64,000 bases of DNA, from assembly GCA_016839165.1 (NCBI GenBank), contig CP069300.1, positions 2,914,001-2,978,000 of the forward strand, given 5' to 3'. The position numbers and the translations under genes were made by a program. Positions within the stretch are counted from its first letter, which is position 1, and each line of letters opens with the position of its first letter. The notes beneath the pieces were generated by a model. That model saw only the letters and a program-made list of their open reading frames with translations, was not told the origin of the DNA and searched no databases. Below, one piece after another: positions 9,086 through 16,417 of the stretch. The DNA is from Bradyrhizobium sp. PSBB068 (GTDB taxonomy: Bacteria; Pseudomonadota; Alphaproteobacteria; Rhizobiales; Xanthobacteraceae).

Positions 9086-9559
9086 ATGACCGATCTCGTC
9101 ACATGCCTGTGGTTCGACCAGGGCAAGGCGCGCGAAGCGGCGGAGTTTTACGCCGCGACCTTTCCCGACAGCCACGTTGATGCGGGGCATGTCTCGCCGA
9201 TCCCGGGCATCGGGCAGGGCGACGAATTGACGGTCGAGTTCACCGTGCTCGGCCGCCGCTTCGTCGGGCTGAACGGCGGTTCCAACTACGTGCCGAACGA
9301 GGCGGTCAGTTTCATGGTGCTGACCGACAGCCAGGAGGAGACCGACCGCTACTGGAACGCGGTGACGACCAACGGCGGCGCGGAATTGCCGTGCGGCTGG
9401 TGCCGGGATCGTTGGGGCTTCACCTGGCAGATCACGCCGCTGCGGCTGCTCGAACTGATCAACGGCGCCGATCGCGCCGCCGGGCGGCGCGCGATGGAGG
9501 CGATGATGACGATGAAGAACATCGACATCGCCGCGATCGAGCGGGCGGCCGCAGGGTAA
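9086..9559 (+). CDS. VOC/PhnB-like protein
   Basis: This 157-residue protein matches the PF06983-type group often misnamed 3-demethylubiquinone methyltransferase. It shows [23 protein letters not shown] at the start, [16 protein letters not shown] in the first module, and [15 protein letters not shown] near the end. These are vicinal-oxygen-chelate folds without an assured catalytic activity. An AAGGAGA site lies just before the ATG. The gene stands alone between two repeat- or palindrome-containing spacers. Confidence 0.85.
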   Translation: MTDLVTCLWFDQGKAREAAEFYAATFPDSHVDAGHVSPIPGIGQGDELTVEFTVLGRRFVGLNGGSNYVPNEAVSFMVLTDSQEETDRYWNAVTTNGGAELPCGWCRDRWGFTWQITPLRLLELINGADRAAGRRAMEAMMTMKNIDIAAIERAAAG

Positions 9560-9649
9560 TCCATGTGCCGGAAATCCTGGCGCCGGCATGCGCTCGCGGC
9601 GACGATCACCCCCGGCGCAAACGCGGGATGTGGTCGTAGCCCGCGCGTG

Positions 9650-9664
9650 ATACGAAATTCGTAT
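9650..9664. promoter_or_regulatory. Perfect palindrome ATACGAA-A-TTCGTAT (candidate operator)
   Basis: Seven-base arms around a single A lie 23 bases before the start of the serine hydrolase gene. The size and symmetry suit a TetR- or MarR-type dimer. The sequence is AT-rich inside a GC-rich spacer, so chance is less likely. No regulator gene is adjacent, so the cognate protein is unknown. Confidence 0.5.
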
Positions 9665-9686
9665 TGCAGCCCTGGAGCCAACCTTG

Positions 9687-10946
9687 ATGTCCGTCGCAGC
9701 CGCCAATCAGCAGCAAACTCTCACCGCCGCCGAGACCGATCCGAACGAGCTCGGCTGGATGCAGGGCTTTCCGCCGCCGCAGGACAAGACCATCACCTTC
9801 CAGAACGGCTCGTTCCGCAGCTTCCCCGAGCTGCGCTGGGCCTGGAGCAACATCCGCCAGCTGGTGCCGACGGTGAACGTCTGGCGCGGGGCAGGGCCGG
9901 CGTCCGTGCTGCCGCGCGAAGATCACGACATCGGCGCGTCGGCGTCGGTGACGATGGACGGCCGGCCGCAGACTTTTGCGCGCATGCTCGAGGACAGCTA
10001 CGCCGACGGCATCGCCGTGCTGCACCGGGGCAGACTGATCTACGAGCGCTATTTCGGCGCGTTGAAGCCGCACAAGCCGCATATCGCGATGTCGGTGACC
10101 AAATCGTTCACCGGCACGCTCGCCGGCATCCTGATCGCCGAGGGCAAGATCGATCCGCAGGCGCCGGTCACCGACTATGTGCCGGAGCTGAAGGCCAGCG
10201 CGTTCGGCGATGCTCGCGTGCATGATGTCATGGATATGACTACGGGCTTGAAATACACCGAGGTCTATACTGACAAGAATTCCGACGTCTGGGGGCTGCG
10301 CCGCGCCAACGGCATGGCGCCGATACCGCCGGGCTATGAGGGCGCGACCACCATCTTCGATTTCCTCCGCGCGCAGCAGAAGCAGGGCGAGCACGGCAAG
10401 GCCTTCGCTTACAAGACCGTCAACACCGACGTGCTGGCCTGGATCATCAGGCGCGCCAGCGGCATGAAATTGTCGGATCTGCTGTCCGAGCGGATCTGGG
10501 CGCCGATGGGCGCGGAGGAGGACGCGCACTATCACGTCGACCGCATCGGCACCGAAAGCGGCGGCGGCGGGCTGTCGACCACGCTGCGCGATCTGGCCCG
10601 CTTCGGCGAGACCATCCGCAACCACGGCCGCTTCAATGGCCGCCAGATCGTGCCGTCGCAAGTGGTCGAGGACATCGCGCGCGGCGGCGATCCCGAGAAG
10701 TTCAAGCCGGCCGGCTACACCACGCTGCCCGGCGCCTCCTACCGCAACCAATGGTGGGTGACGCACAATGCGCATGGCGCCTTCATGGCGCGCGGCGTGC
10801 ACGGCCAGGGAATCTACATCGATCCCAGGGCCGAGATGGTGATCGCGCGCTACGCCTCGCACCCGATGGCCGGCAATGCCGCCAACGATCCGGTGACGCT
10901 GCCGGCCTACATGGCGCTGGCGAAGGATCTGATGGCGGGAGGGTGA
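9687..10946 (+). CDS. Beta-lactamase-fold serine hydrolase (6-aminohexanoate-dimer-hydrolase-like)
   Basis: This 419-residue cytoplasmic-looking protein (no signal peptide) has the class C beta-lactamase/DD-peptidase fold. The nucleophile motif SVTK is at residues 136-139 and a conserved Tyr sits in FAYKTVNTDVLAWI. The downstream GGGGLSTTLRDLARFG and HGQGIYIDP motifs fit NylB/EstB-type esterases or amidases. ATG 9687 is preferred over the preceding TTG. The ATACGAA palindrome just upstream may be its operator. The substrate cannot be assigned. Confidence 0.82.
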   Translation: MSVAAANQQQTLTAAETDPNELGWMQGFPPPQDKTITFQNGSFRSFPELRWAWSNIRQLVPTVNVWRGAGPASVLPREDHDIGASASVTMDGRPQTFARMLEDSYADGIAVLHRGRLIYERYFGALKPHKPHIAMSVTKSFTGTLAGILIAEGKIDPQAPVTDYVPELKASAFGDARVHDVMDMTTGLKYTEVYTDKNSDVWGLRRANGMAPIPPGYEGATTIFDFLRAQQKQGEHGKAFAYKTVNTDVLAWIIRRASGMKLSDLLSERIWAPMGAEEDAHYHVDRIGTESGGGGLSTTLRDLARFGETIRNHGRFNGRQIVPSQVVEDIARGGDPEKFKPAGYTTLPGASYRNQWWVTHNAHGAFMARGVHGQGIYIDPRAEMVIARYASHPMAGNAANDPVTLPAYMALAKDLMAGG

Positions 10947-10953
10947 AGTCGGC

Positions 10954-11451
10954 TTAACCGCGCGACATCTTCTCGAACCGCTTGATCAGGCGCTCCCGCT
11001 TCAACCGCGACAGCCGCCTGATCCAGAACATGCCATCGAGCTGATCGATCTCGTGCTGATGGCAGACCGCGCGCAGGCCGTCGGACTCCTCGGTCTGCGC
11101 GTTGCCGTCGGTGTCCTGATAACGGATGCGGATTCGCGCATGGCGTTCGACCTCGTCGGTGACGCCGGGCATCGAGACGCTGCCCTCCTTGTGCAGGATC
11201 ATCGCGTCCGAGGCGGTGATGATCTCCGGATTGACATAGGTCCGCGGCCCCTCACGCGCGTCGAGCTCGAGCACCACGACGCGCAGCGCCACGCCGATAT
11301 GCGGCGCGGTGATGCCGATGCCGGGCGCGGCGCGCATGGTCTCGAGCAGGTCCTGCGCCAGCTCGCGCAGCGCGTCGTCGAACAGGGTCACCGGCTCGGC
11401 GGGCAGCGCCAGCCGTGGATCGGGATAGCGGACGATGGGGCAAATGGTCAT
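10954..11451 (-). CDS. Peptide-deformylase-like protein lacking metal ligands
   Basis: The 165-residue length and order of motifs follow peptide deformylase. All three metal-site motifs are altered, however. Motif 1 reads GIGITAPHIG (44-53), with His in place of the usual Gln. Motif 2 reads EGSVS (89-93), with Ser instead of the metal-binding Cys. Motif 3 reads HEIDQ (133-137), with Gln instead of the second metal-binding His. The general-base Glu of HE is kept. Two of three metal ligands are therefore missing and classical deformylation is unlikely. It is probably a paralogue beside a housekeeping def gene elsewhere. It converges with the serine hydrolase. Confidence 0.8.
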   Translation of the reverse strand: MTICPIVRYPDPRLALPAEPVTLFDDALRELAQDLLETMRAAPGIGITAPHIGVALRVVVLELDAREGPRTYVNPEIITASDAMILHKEGSVSMPGVTDEVERHARIRIRYQDTDGNAQTEESDGLRAVCHQHEIDQLDGMFWIRRLSRLKRERLIKRFEKMSRG

Positions 11452-11514
11452 CCCGGTGTCTTAGGCCAGCACATCGCGCCGGACAACATGGCAACCCCGC
11501 ACCCGGCGCCCTGC

Positions 11515-12387
11515 TCAGAGATGTTTTTCGAAGAACAGATCGGGGTAGGGGTCGTCGTTGAAGCGCGGGATCTCGGTCCAGCCGGTTCGGCGGTAGAGCT
11601 GGCCGGCCTCCGCCAGCGCGCTGTTGGTGTCGAGCCGCAGCAGTGCGATGCCGAGCTCGCGCGCGGCATGTTCGGCCGCGTCCATCAGGCGGCGGCCGAT
11701 GCCGAGGCCGCGCGCGGCGGGTGCGACCCACAGCCGCTTGATCTCCGCGTATTCGCGGCCACCACCTTTCAGCCCGACGCAGCCGAGCGGCAGGCCGTCC
11801 GACATCGCCACGATGAAGCTGCCGCGCGGGCGCACCATGTCCTTGGCCTCCGGGTCGCGCGACAGCTTGACGTCAAAGCCCTGTTTGAAGCGCCGCGCCA
11901 ACTCGGCGTAATACTCGCCGAGGCAATAGCGCGCCTCCTCGCTCCGCGGGTCGATCTCATCCAGCGACGTGCCGTCGCGTCCGAGCGCCGAGGCGATCAG
12001 ATCCATCGCCGCCAGTAGCGCCTCGCGTTGGGTGTGGTGGCCAAGGAAGTCGGTCGCCTGCCGGTTGGAGAGCGCCTCGTAGGCGTTGAACTCGCGCTTG
12101 CCGGCCGAAGTGAGCTTTGCGATGCGGCGGCGCGCATCGTCGCCATGTGCCGCGGTCGTGATCAGGTCCTCGTCCTCGAGGCTGCGCAGCAACCGGCTCA
12201 TAAGGCCGGAATCGAGCCCGAGGTAATCCCTGATCTCGCCCACGTCAGTGCGCCCATGCCCGATCGCGTTCAGCACGCGCGCCGCCCCGAGCGGCCGGCC
12301 GCGGCCGAGGAACGAGCTGTCGAGCGCGCCGACGGCGCGTGTGACGGCACGGTTGAAGCGGCGGACGCGGGCAACGGGGTCGAGCAT
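11515..12387 (-). CDS. MarR-GNAT fusion regulator/acetyltransferase
   Basis: The 290-residue protein fuses an N-terminal MarR winged helix (about residues 1-140; VGEIRDYLGLDSGLMSRLLRSLEDEDLI) to a C-terminal GNAT domain (about 150-290). The GNAT acetyl-CoA loop reads VAPAARGLGIGRRLM, followed by ALLRLDTNSAL and YRRTGW. Such fusions are common in alphaproteobacteria; the DNA-binding part probably autoregulates and the GNAT part acetylates a small molecule. The start is placed at ATG 12387 because upstream codons have no domain. The start codon lies inside a perfect 13-base inverted repeat, so transcription is probably nearly leaderless. Confidence 0.85.
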   Translation of the reverse strand: MLDPVARVRRFNRAVTRAVGALDSSFLGRGRPLGAARVLNAIGHGRTDVGEIRDYLGLDSGLMSRLLRSLEDEDLITTAAHGDDARRRIAKLTSAGKREFNAYEALSNRQATDFLGHHTQREALLAAMDLIASALGRDGTSLDEIDPRSEEARYCLGEYYAELARRFKQGFDVKLSRDPEAKDMVRPRGSFIVAMSDGLPLGCVGLKGGGREYAEIKRLWVAPAARGLGIGRRLMDAAEHAARELGIALLRLDTNSALAEAGQLYRRTGWTEIPRFNDDPYPDLFFEKHL

Positions 12388-12413
12388 ATATCTGACTTTA
12401 GTCAGATATATGC
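12384..12413. promoter_or_regulatory. 13-base perfect inverted repeat, MarR-type operator
   Basis: The arms GCATATATCTGAC and GTCAGATATATGC are separated by TTTA. The left arm contains the start codon of the MarR-GNAT gene. MarR proteins bind such AT-rich palindromes, so this is a strong candidate autoregulatory operator. It may also affect the end of the EamA-gene spacer. Confidence 0.75.
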
Positions 12414-12454
12414 CGCGCGTCAATTGCGATGGCGGCGCGACCGGGCGCCGCAAT

Positions 12455-13315
12455 CTACGCTCGCGCCAGCACCAGCACATTGCCGGCCAGGATCGCGGCG
12501 GCGCCGGCGAGCACCGGCCAGCCCAGCGCGAGGTGCTCGAACAGCGCCGACAGTACGAGCGCGACCAGCGGCACCAGGGCCAGCGTGTAGGCGGCGCGGC
12601 CGGGGCCGAGCCGGCTCACCAGCTCGAAGTAGAGCATGAAGGTGATGCAGGACGCGGCGACGGCAAGATAGAGAAAGCTCGCTGCGTAGGAGAGCGAGAA
12701 GTCGGCCGCGAATGGCGCGCGCGTCGCGATCGCCCACAGCGCGCTCGCGGCGGCGCCGACGAAGGCGCCCCAGGCCAGCACGGAGACCACGGGAAGTCCG
12801 GCGCGCTGGTTGCGCGCACCGACCGTCGTCCCGGCGCCGGTTGCGATCGCGGCGGTGAGCGCCCAGGCGAAACCCGCCAGCGACGCAGTTCCCTGTGCGG
12901 TGACGCCTGGCAGGAAGATGATCGCAAGTCCGAGGATGCCGCACAGCGCGCCCCAGACGAAGCCGGAGGAGATCGGGACGTCGAGCGCGGCGCGCGCGAT
13001 CACGGCTGCGAACAGCGACGATGTCGAGAGCACCAGGGCCGCCAGCCCGCTTGGCATGCGCGCGGCCGCTTCATAGAAGGAGATGAAGGCGATCGCGAAG
13101 AACAGCAGGCCCTGCAACGCGACCGCCGGCCGGTCCTGGCGCGGGATCGCGAGCGGCACGCCGCGCAGCCGGCCGTAGCCGAACAGGATAGCACCTGCCA
13201 GCACCATGCGCAGGGCGACCGACCATGGCGCCGGTGTCACGCCCGCTTGCATCGCGGTTGCCAGCGCGCCGCCGCCCCAGAGCAGTGCGGTCAACGCGAA
13301 CAACGCGGCCGTCAT
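12455..13315 (-). CDS. EamA/DMT-family transporter
   Basis: This 286-residue inner-membrane protein has ten predicted hydrophobic helices in two five-helix EamA repeats. Typical motifs are LLWGGGALATAMQAGVTP at the start, FAIAFISFYEAAARMPSGLAAL in repeat one, and YFELVSRLGPGRAAYT in repeat two. These drug/metabolite exporters move amino acids, metabolites or toxic compounds. Its ATG overlaps the stop of the MarR gene by four bases (13312-13315), indicating translational coupling and joint control. Confidence 0.88.
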   Translation of the reverse strand: MTAALFALTALLWGGGALATAMQAGVTPAPWSVALRMVLAGAILFGYGRLRGVPLAIPRQDRPAVALQGLLFFAIAFISFYEAAARMPSGLAALVLSTSSLFAAVIARAALDVPISSGFVWGALCGILGLAIIFLPGVTAQGTASLAGFAWALTAAIATGAGTTVGARNQRAGLPVVSVLAWGAFVGAAASALWAIATRAPFAADFSLSYAASFLYLAVAASCITFMLYFELVSRLGPGRAAYTLALVPLVALVLSALFEHLALGWPVLAGAAAILAGNVLVLARA

Positions 13316-13818
13316 GGTGCGCCGGTGTCGTCGAGCAGCGCGCGCCAGCCACCCGCGTCGATCCGCGCGCTCTCGCCCTCGAGCCGGGTGAGTGCGGAAT
13401 CGAGTGTCGTTCGCTCGCTCTGCGACAGGCGGGCCAGCAGCCGCGCCTCGATCGCGCTGCCGAGTGAGGCGATGCGGTTGAAGGCAGTCCGGCCGCTGCG
13501 GGTGATGCTGACGGCGGCGAAGCGGCGATCGGATTTGCCGGCACGTCGGACCGCAAAGCCGAGCTCCTTGAGCTGGCCGATACCGCGGCTGGTCGCGAAC
13601 GGATCGAGCGCGCAGGCGCGGCCGATCTCCGCGGCATTGGCGGCTTCGCGTTCGGCGATGACGGCGAGGATGCGCCAGCCGGCCTGGCTCAGTCCGAACG
13701 TCTCGCTGTAGAAACTCTCGAGCGGACGGGCGACCTGGGCCGCGACAAGGAACAGGCGATAAGGCAGCCAGCTGCTCAGCTTCAGGCCATCTTCGGCAGC
13801 GTGGGCCGTCTGTTTCAT
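13312..13818 (-). CDS. MarR-family transcriptional regulator
   Basis: This 168-residue winged-helix protein has a dimerisation helix (LSSWLPYRLFLVAAQVARPLE), a recognition region (NAAEIGRACALDPFATSRGIGQLKELGF) and a wing containing KSDRRF. It is the promoter-proximal gene of a two-gene unit with the EamA exporter and so most likely controls that exporter in response to its substrate. Two small palindromes sit 22-46 bases upstream of its start. Confidence 0.88.
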   Translation of the reverse strand: MKQTAHAAEDGLKLSSWLPYRLFLVAAQVARPLESFYSETFGLSQAGWRILAVIAEREAANAAEIGRACALDPFATSRGIGQLKELGFAVRRAGKSDRRFAAVSITRSGRTAFNRIASLGSAIEARLLARLSQSERTTLDSALTRLEGESARIDAGGWRALLDDTGAP

Positions 13819-13840
13819 GGCCTCAGGTTCTCACAGATAA

Positions 13841-13864
13841 TTGCATAGTGCAAGCATTATGCAA
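13841..13864. promoter_or_regulatory. Overlapping palindromes upstream of marR-eamA
   Basis: TTGCA-TAG-TGCAA (13841-13853) is followed directly by GCAT-T-ATGC (13854-13862). The outermost TTGCATA and TATGCAA also pair. This compound palindrome 22 bases before the MarR start is a likely MarR operator, with room for two dimers. Confidence 0.65.
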
Positions 13865-13896
13865 CGAGATCGGCGATCGACGGATCGCATGCGCGA

Positions 13897-13919
13897 GAAT
13901 CCCGACACACTTGTCACTC
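13897..13919 (+). repeat. 23-base dispersed repeat, copy 1
   Basis: This segment, with core CCCGACACACTTGTCAC, is identical over 23 bases to positions 29849-29871. Both copies lie in non-coding spacers on the same strand, near gene starts or ends. An exact 23-mer match 16 kb apart is far from chance and suggests a genome-wide short extragenic repeat. Confidence 0.65.
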
Positions 13920-14033
13920 CCACCATCGCCTGCCGCCGCGCCAGATTGCGGCATGGCCAATGACGAACGGCCGCCAGCAATGGAACTGCGCAGTGGTGCC
14001 GGGGTTCGTCCAATTCGAAATATGGAGATCATC

Positions 14034-14831
14034 ATGAGCAAATCGGCTGAAAACGATCGCTGCGGGCTGGCGGCAATGCAGACGCCGCCCGTGGTGTCGC
14101 GCGAGGCATGGGAGGCGGCGCGCCTGGAACTGCTGGTGAAGGAAAAGGCGCAGGTGCGCGCGCGCGACGCGCTTGCCGCCGAGCGGCGGCGGATGCCCTG
14201 GATGGCGGTCGAGAAGCCGTATGTGTTCGAGGGACCGAATGGCAAGGCGAGCCTGCTCGACCTGTTCGAAGGCCGCCGGCAGCTGATCGTCTACCGCGCG
14301 TTCTTCGAGCCCGGCGTGTTCGGCTGGCCGGATCACGGCTGCCGCGGCTGCTCGCTCGGCGCCGATCAGGTCAGCCATCTCTCGCATCTCAACCAGCGCG
14401 ACACCACGCTGGCCTACGCCTCGCGCGCGCCGCAAGCCGACATCGCGCGGCTGAAGGCGCGGATGGAGTGGGAGATGCCGTGGTACACGATCACCGACAG
14501 TTTCGACGCTGATTTCGGCGTTGCCGAGTGGCACGGCCATAACGTCTTCATCCGCGACGGCGAACGGATCTTCCGCACGTATCTCGTCAACAGCCGGGGC
14601 GATGAATCGATGGGCACGGTGTGGAGCTATCTCGACATCACCCCGTTCGGCCGCCAGGAGCTCTGGGAGGACTCGCCGAAGGGCTATCCGCAGGGCCCGA
14701 CCTACAAATGGTGGAACTGGCACGACAATTACGAGGCCGAGGCCGCGCCGAATGCGAAGTGGGCGGCGGTCACCGATGCCGGCGAGGCCGCGTTCCGCAA
14801 GATCGCGGAGCAGGAGCGCAACGCCACGTGA
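14034..14831 (+). CDS. DUF899 (thioredoxin-like) family protein
   Basis: Starting at ATG 14034, six bases after GGAG, gives 265 residues of the DUF899 family. Characteristic parts are VSREAWEAARLELLVKEKA near the N-terminus, ERRRMPWMAVEKPYVFEG, LFEGRRQLIVYRAFF, a GCRGCSLGADQ motif with a CxxC pair, and a C-terminal WWNWHDNY. The fold is thioredoxin-like, but the function is not established. The upstream frame to 13848 has no family similarity and covers the repeat and palindromes, so it is excluded. Confidence 0.85.
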   Translation: MSKSAENDRCGLAAMQTPPVVSREAWEAARLELLVKEKAQVRARDALAAERRRMPWMAVEKPYVFEGPNGKASLLDLFEGRRQLIVYRAFFEPGVFGWPDHGCRGCSLGADQVSHLSHLNQRDTTLAYASRAPQADIARLKARMEWEMPWYTITDSFDADFGVAEWHGHNVFIRDGERIFRTYLVNSRGDESMGTVWSYLDITPFGRQELWEDSPKGYPQGPTYKWWNWHDNYEAEAAPNAKWAAVTDAGEAAFRKIAEQERNAT

Positions 14832-14842
14832 TGGGGGCGAGC

Positions 14843-14867
14843 AGGGAGGACACGCCGCGTCCTCCCT
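14843..14867. terminator. Stem-loop between convergent genes
   Basis: A nine-base stem (AGGGAGGAC with GTCCTCCCT) closes a seven-base loop between the DUF899 gene and the convergent LysR gene. Its right edge touches the LysR stop codon. No T-run is present, so it is best seen as a two-way 3'-end structure rather than a proven intrinsic terminator. Confidence 0.5.
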
Positions 14868-15759
14868 AGCTGCTCTTTGCAGAGAGCGCCTTCAGCGCCG
14901 ACAGCGTCTGCCGCAGCCCGCGGTCGAGGCGCTTGTCGCGGCGGATCACGACCGCGAGCCGGCGGTAGAGCTTGGGCGACAGCGACCGGACGATCAGGTC
15001 GTGCTGCTCGGCCCTCGCGGGGACTGCCATGCGGGGCAGAATTGCGCAGCCAAGGCGGGCGCGGACCATCTCCTTGATCGCCTCGACGCTGCCGAGTGAC
15101 ATCAGCGGCTTCAGCGACACGCCGCCGCGCGCCAGCCATTCGTCGGCGGTGCGCCTGGTGTTGCCACCGGGCTCGAACAGCAGTACCGGCCCGCTCGCGA
15201 GCACCTGCGGTGTGATCCGCGCCGGCAGCTTCATGTCGCGCGGCGCGATCAGCACGAACTCGTCGTCCATGATCGGCGTGATCTCGAAGCTGCGTCCCGA
15301 CACCGGCAGCGTCACCAGCGCGACGTCGATCGTGTTGTCCTCGACCGCCCGCGCGATCTCTGCCGTGTTGCCGGTCGTCACCGTGATCTCGAGCGACGGC
15401 AATGCAGTGCGCAACTCCTTCAGGATCGGCGGCAGCAAGAAGATGCAGGCGGTCGCGCCAGTGCCGAGCCGTACACGGCCGGCCGTTCCCGTGGTCTGCT
15501 GCGCGACGGCGTCGACCGCCGAACTCACCGCGGCGTTGATCTGATGCGCGTGCGAGAGCAAGGCGGCGCCGGCGGCGGTCGGCCTGGCCCGTCGTCCGAC
15601 CCGCTCGATCAAGGTCGCGTTCAGGCTCTTTTCGAGCTGGCGCACCTGCAGGCTCACCGCAGGCTGGGTCAGCTGCAACCGCTCGGCTGCGGCGGAGAAG
15701 CTGCCGCTGTCGATCACGACAGCGAAGCTTTCAAGATAGTCGAGGTTAAGGCGCTTCAT
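14866..15759 (-). CDS. LysR-family transcriptional regulator
   Basis: The 297-residue protein starts MKRLNLDYLESFAVVID. The HTH lies at about residues 18-38 (GSFSAAAERLQLTQPAVSLQV) and the effector domain after residue 90. The earlier in-frame ATG at 15789 would add ten residues and is less typical. It is divergent from the acetyltransferase gene, with a TTAT-N7-ATAA box between them, so it likely controls the acetyltransferase/MFS unit and itself. Confidence 0.88.
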   Translation of the reverse strand: MKRLNLDYLESFAVVIDSGSFSAAAERLQLTQPAVSLQVRQLEKSLNATLIERVGRRARPTAAGAALLSHAHQINAAVSSAVDAVAQQTTGTAGRVRLGTGATACIFLLPPILKELRTALPSLEITVTTGNTAEIARAVEDNTIDVALVTLPVSGRSFEITPIMDDEFVLIAPRDMKLPARITPQVLASGPVLLFEPGGNTRRTADEWLARGGVSLKPLMSLGSVEAIKEMVRARLGCAILPRMAVPARAEQHDLIVRSLSPKLYRRLAVVIRRDKRLDRGLRQTLSALKALSAKSS

Positions 15760-15770
15760 CAAAGTAACTC

Positions 15771-15785
15771 TTATGCATCGTATAA
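15771..15785. promoter_or_regulatory. LysR-type box (TTAT-N7-ATAA)
   Basis: TTATGCATCGTATAA has the T-N11-A pattern of LysR-type binding sites with symmetric TTAT/ATAA ends. It lies 12 bases upstream of the LysR start and 75 bases from the divergent acetyltransferase start. Confidence 0.5.
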
Positions 15786-15859
15786 CCAATCAAAGCTTCA
15801 CTTATATAGCGCCGTGGCGCATGCTCGGGCAATATTGACGGCTCAGGCAGGAAGACAGG

Positions 15860-16417
15860 ATGGCGGCAGGCAGCAACGGCGTCGTGATCCGCGACGCAGC
15901 GGACGGCGACATGACCGACGTGCAGGGTATCTACGCCCATCACGTCCTCAACGGATTGGCAACCTTCGAGGAAGTGCCGCCGACGGTCGACGAGATGCGC
16001 GACCGCCGGACCGCCGTGCTGGCGGCAGGCTTGCCGTATCTCGTCGCCGAGCTCGAAGGCCGCGTGGTTGGCTACAGCTATGCGACGTCGTATCGGCCAC
16101 GGCCAGCCTATCGTCACACCATCGAGGACTCGGTCTATGTGGCTGATGGGCTGCGCGGTCGCGGCATCGGCGTGGCGCTGCTCGGGGCTTTGATCGCGCG
16201 CACCGAGGCCGGGCCGTCGCGGCAGATGCTGGCCGTGATCGGCAACAGCGGCAACGCCGGATCGATCGCGCTGCACCGTCGCATGGGCTTCGAGATGGTC
16301 GGAACGCTGAGGTCGGTCGGCTTCAAGCTCGGGCAATGGGTCGACACTGTGTTGATGCAGCGGCCGCTGGGGCCGGGCGCATCGGCGCTTCCCGCGGAGC
16401 GAGAACTGCCGCGGTGA
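15860..16417 (+). CDS. Phosphinothricin-type GNAT N-acetyltransferase
   Basis: This 185-residue GNAT enzyme matches the Pat/Bar/MddA group: VIRDAADGDMTDVQGIYAHH at the start, TFEEVPPTVDEM, VGYSYATSYRPRPAYRHTIE, the acetyl-CoA loop LRGRGIGVALL, and IGNSGNAGSIALHRRMGF. Members acetylate phosphinothricin, methionine sulfoximine or related amino acids. The stop codon overlaps the GTG start of the MFS gene (GTGA), so the two are co-translated. Such pairs plausibly modify and then export a toxic amino-acid analogue. Confidence 0.85.
   Translation: MAAGSNGVVIRDAADGDMTDVQGIYAHHVLNGLATFEEVPPTVDEMRDRRTAVLAAGLPYLVAELEGRVVGYSYATSYRPRPAYRHTIEDSVYVADGLRGRGIGVALLGALIARTEAGPSRQMLAVIGNSGNAGSIALHRRMGFEMVGTLRSVGFKLGQWVDTVLMQRPLGPGASALPAERELPR

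Noticed and set aside
12248..13711. 487-codon plus-strand frame over the EamA and MarR genes
   Set aside because: It is the antisense shadow of two clear minus-strand genes and has low-complexity Arg/Gly/Gln composition.
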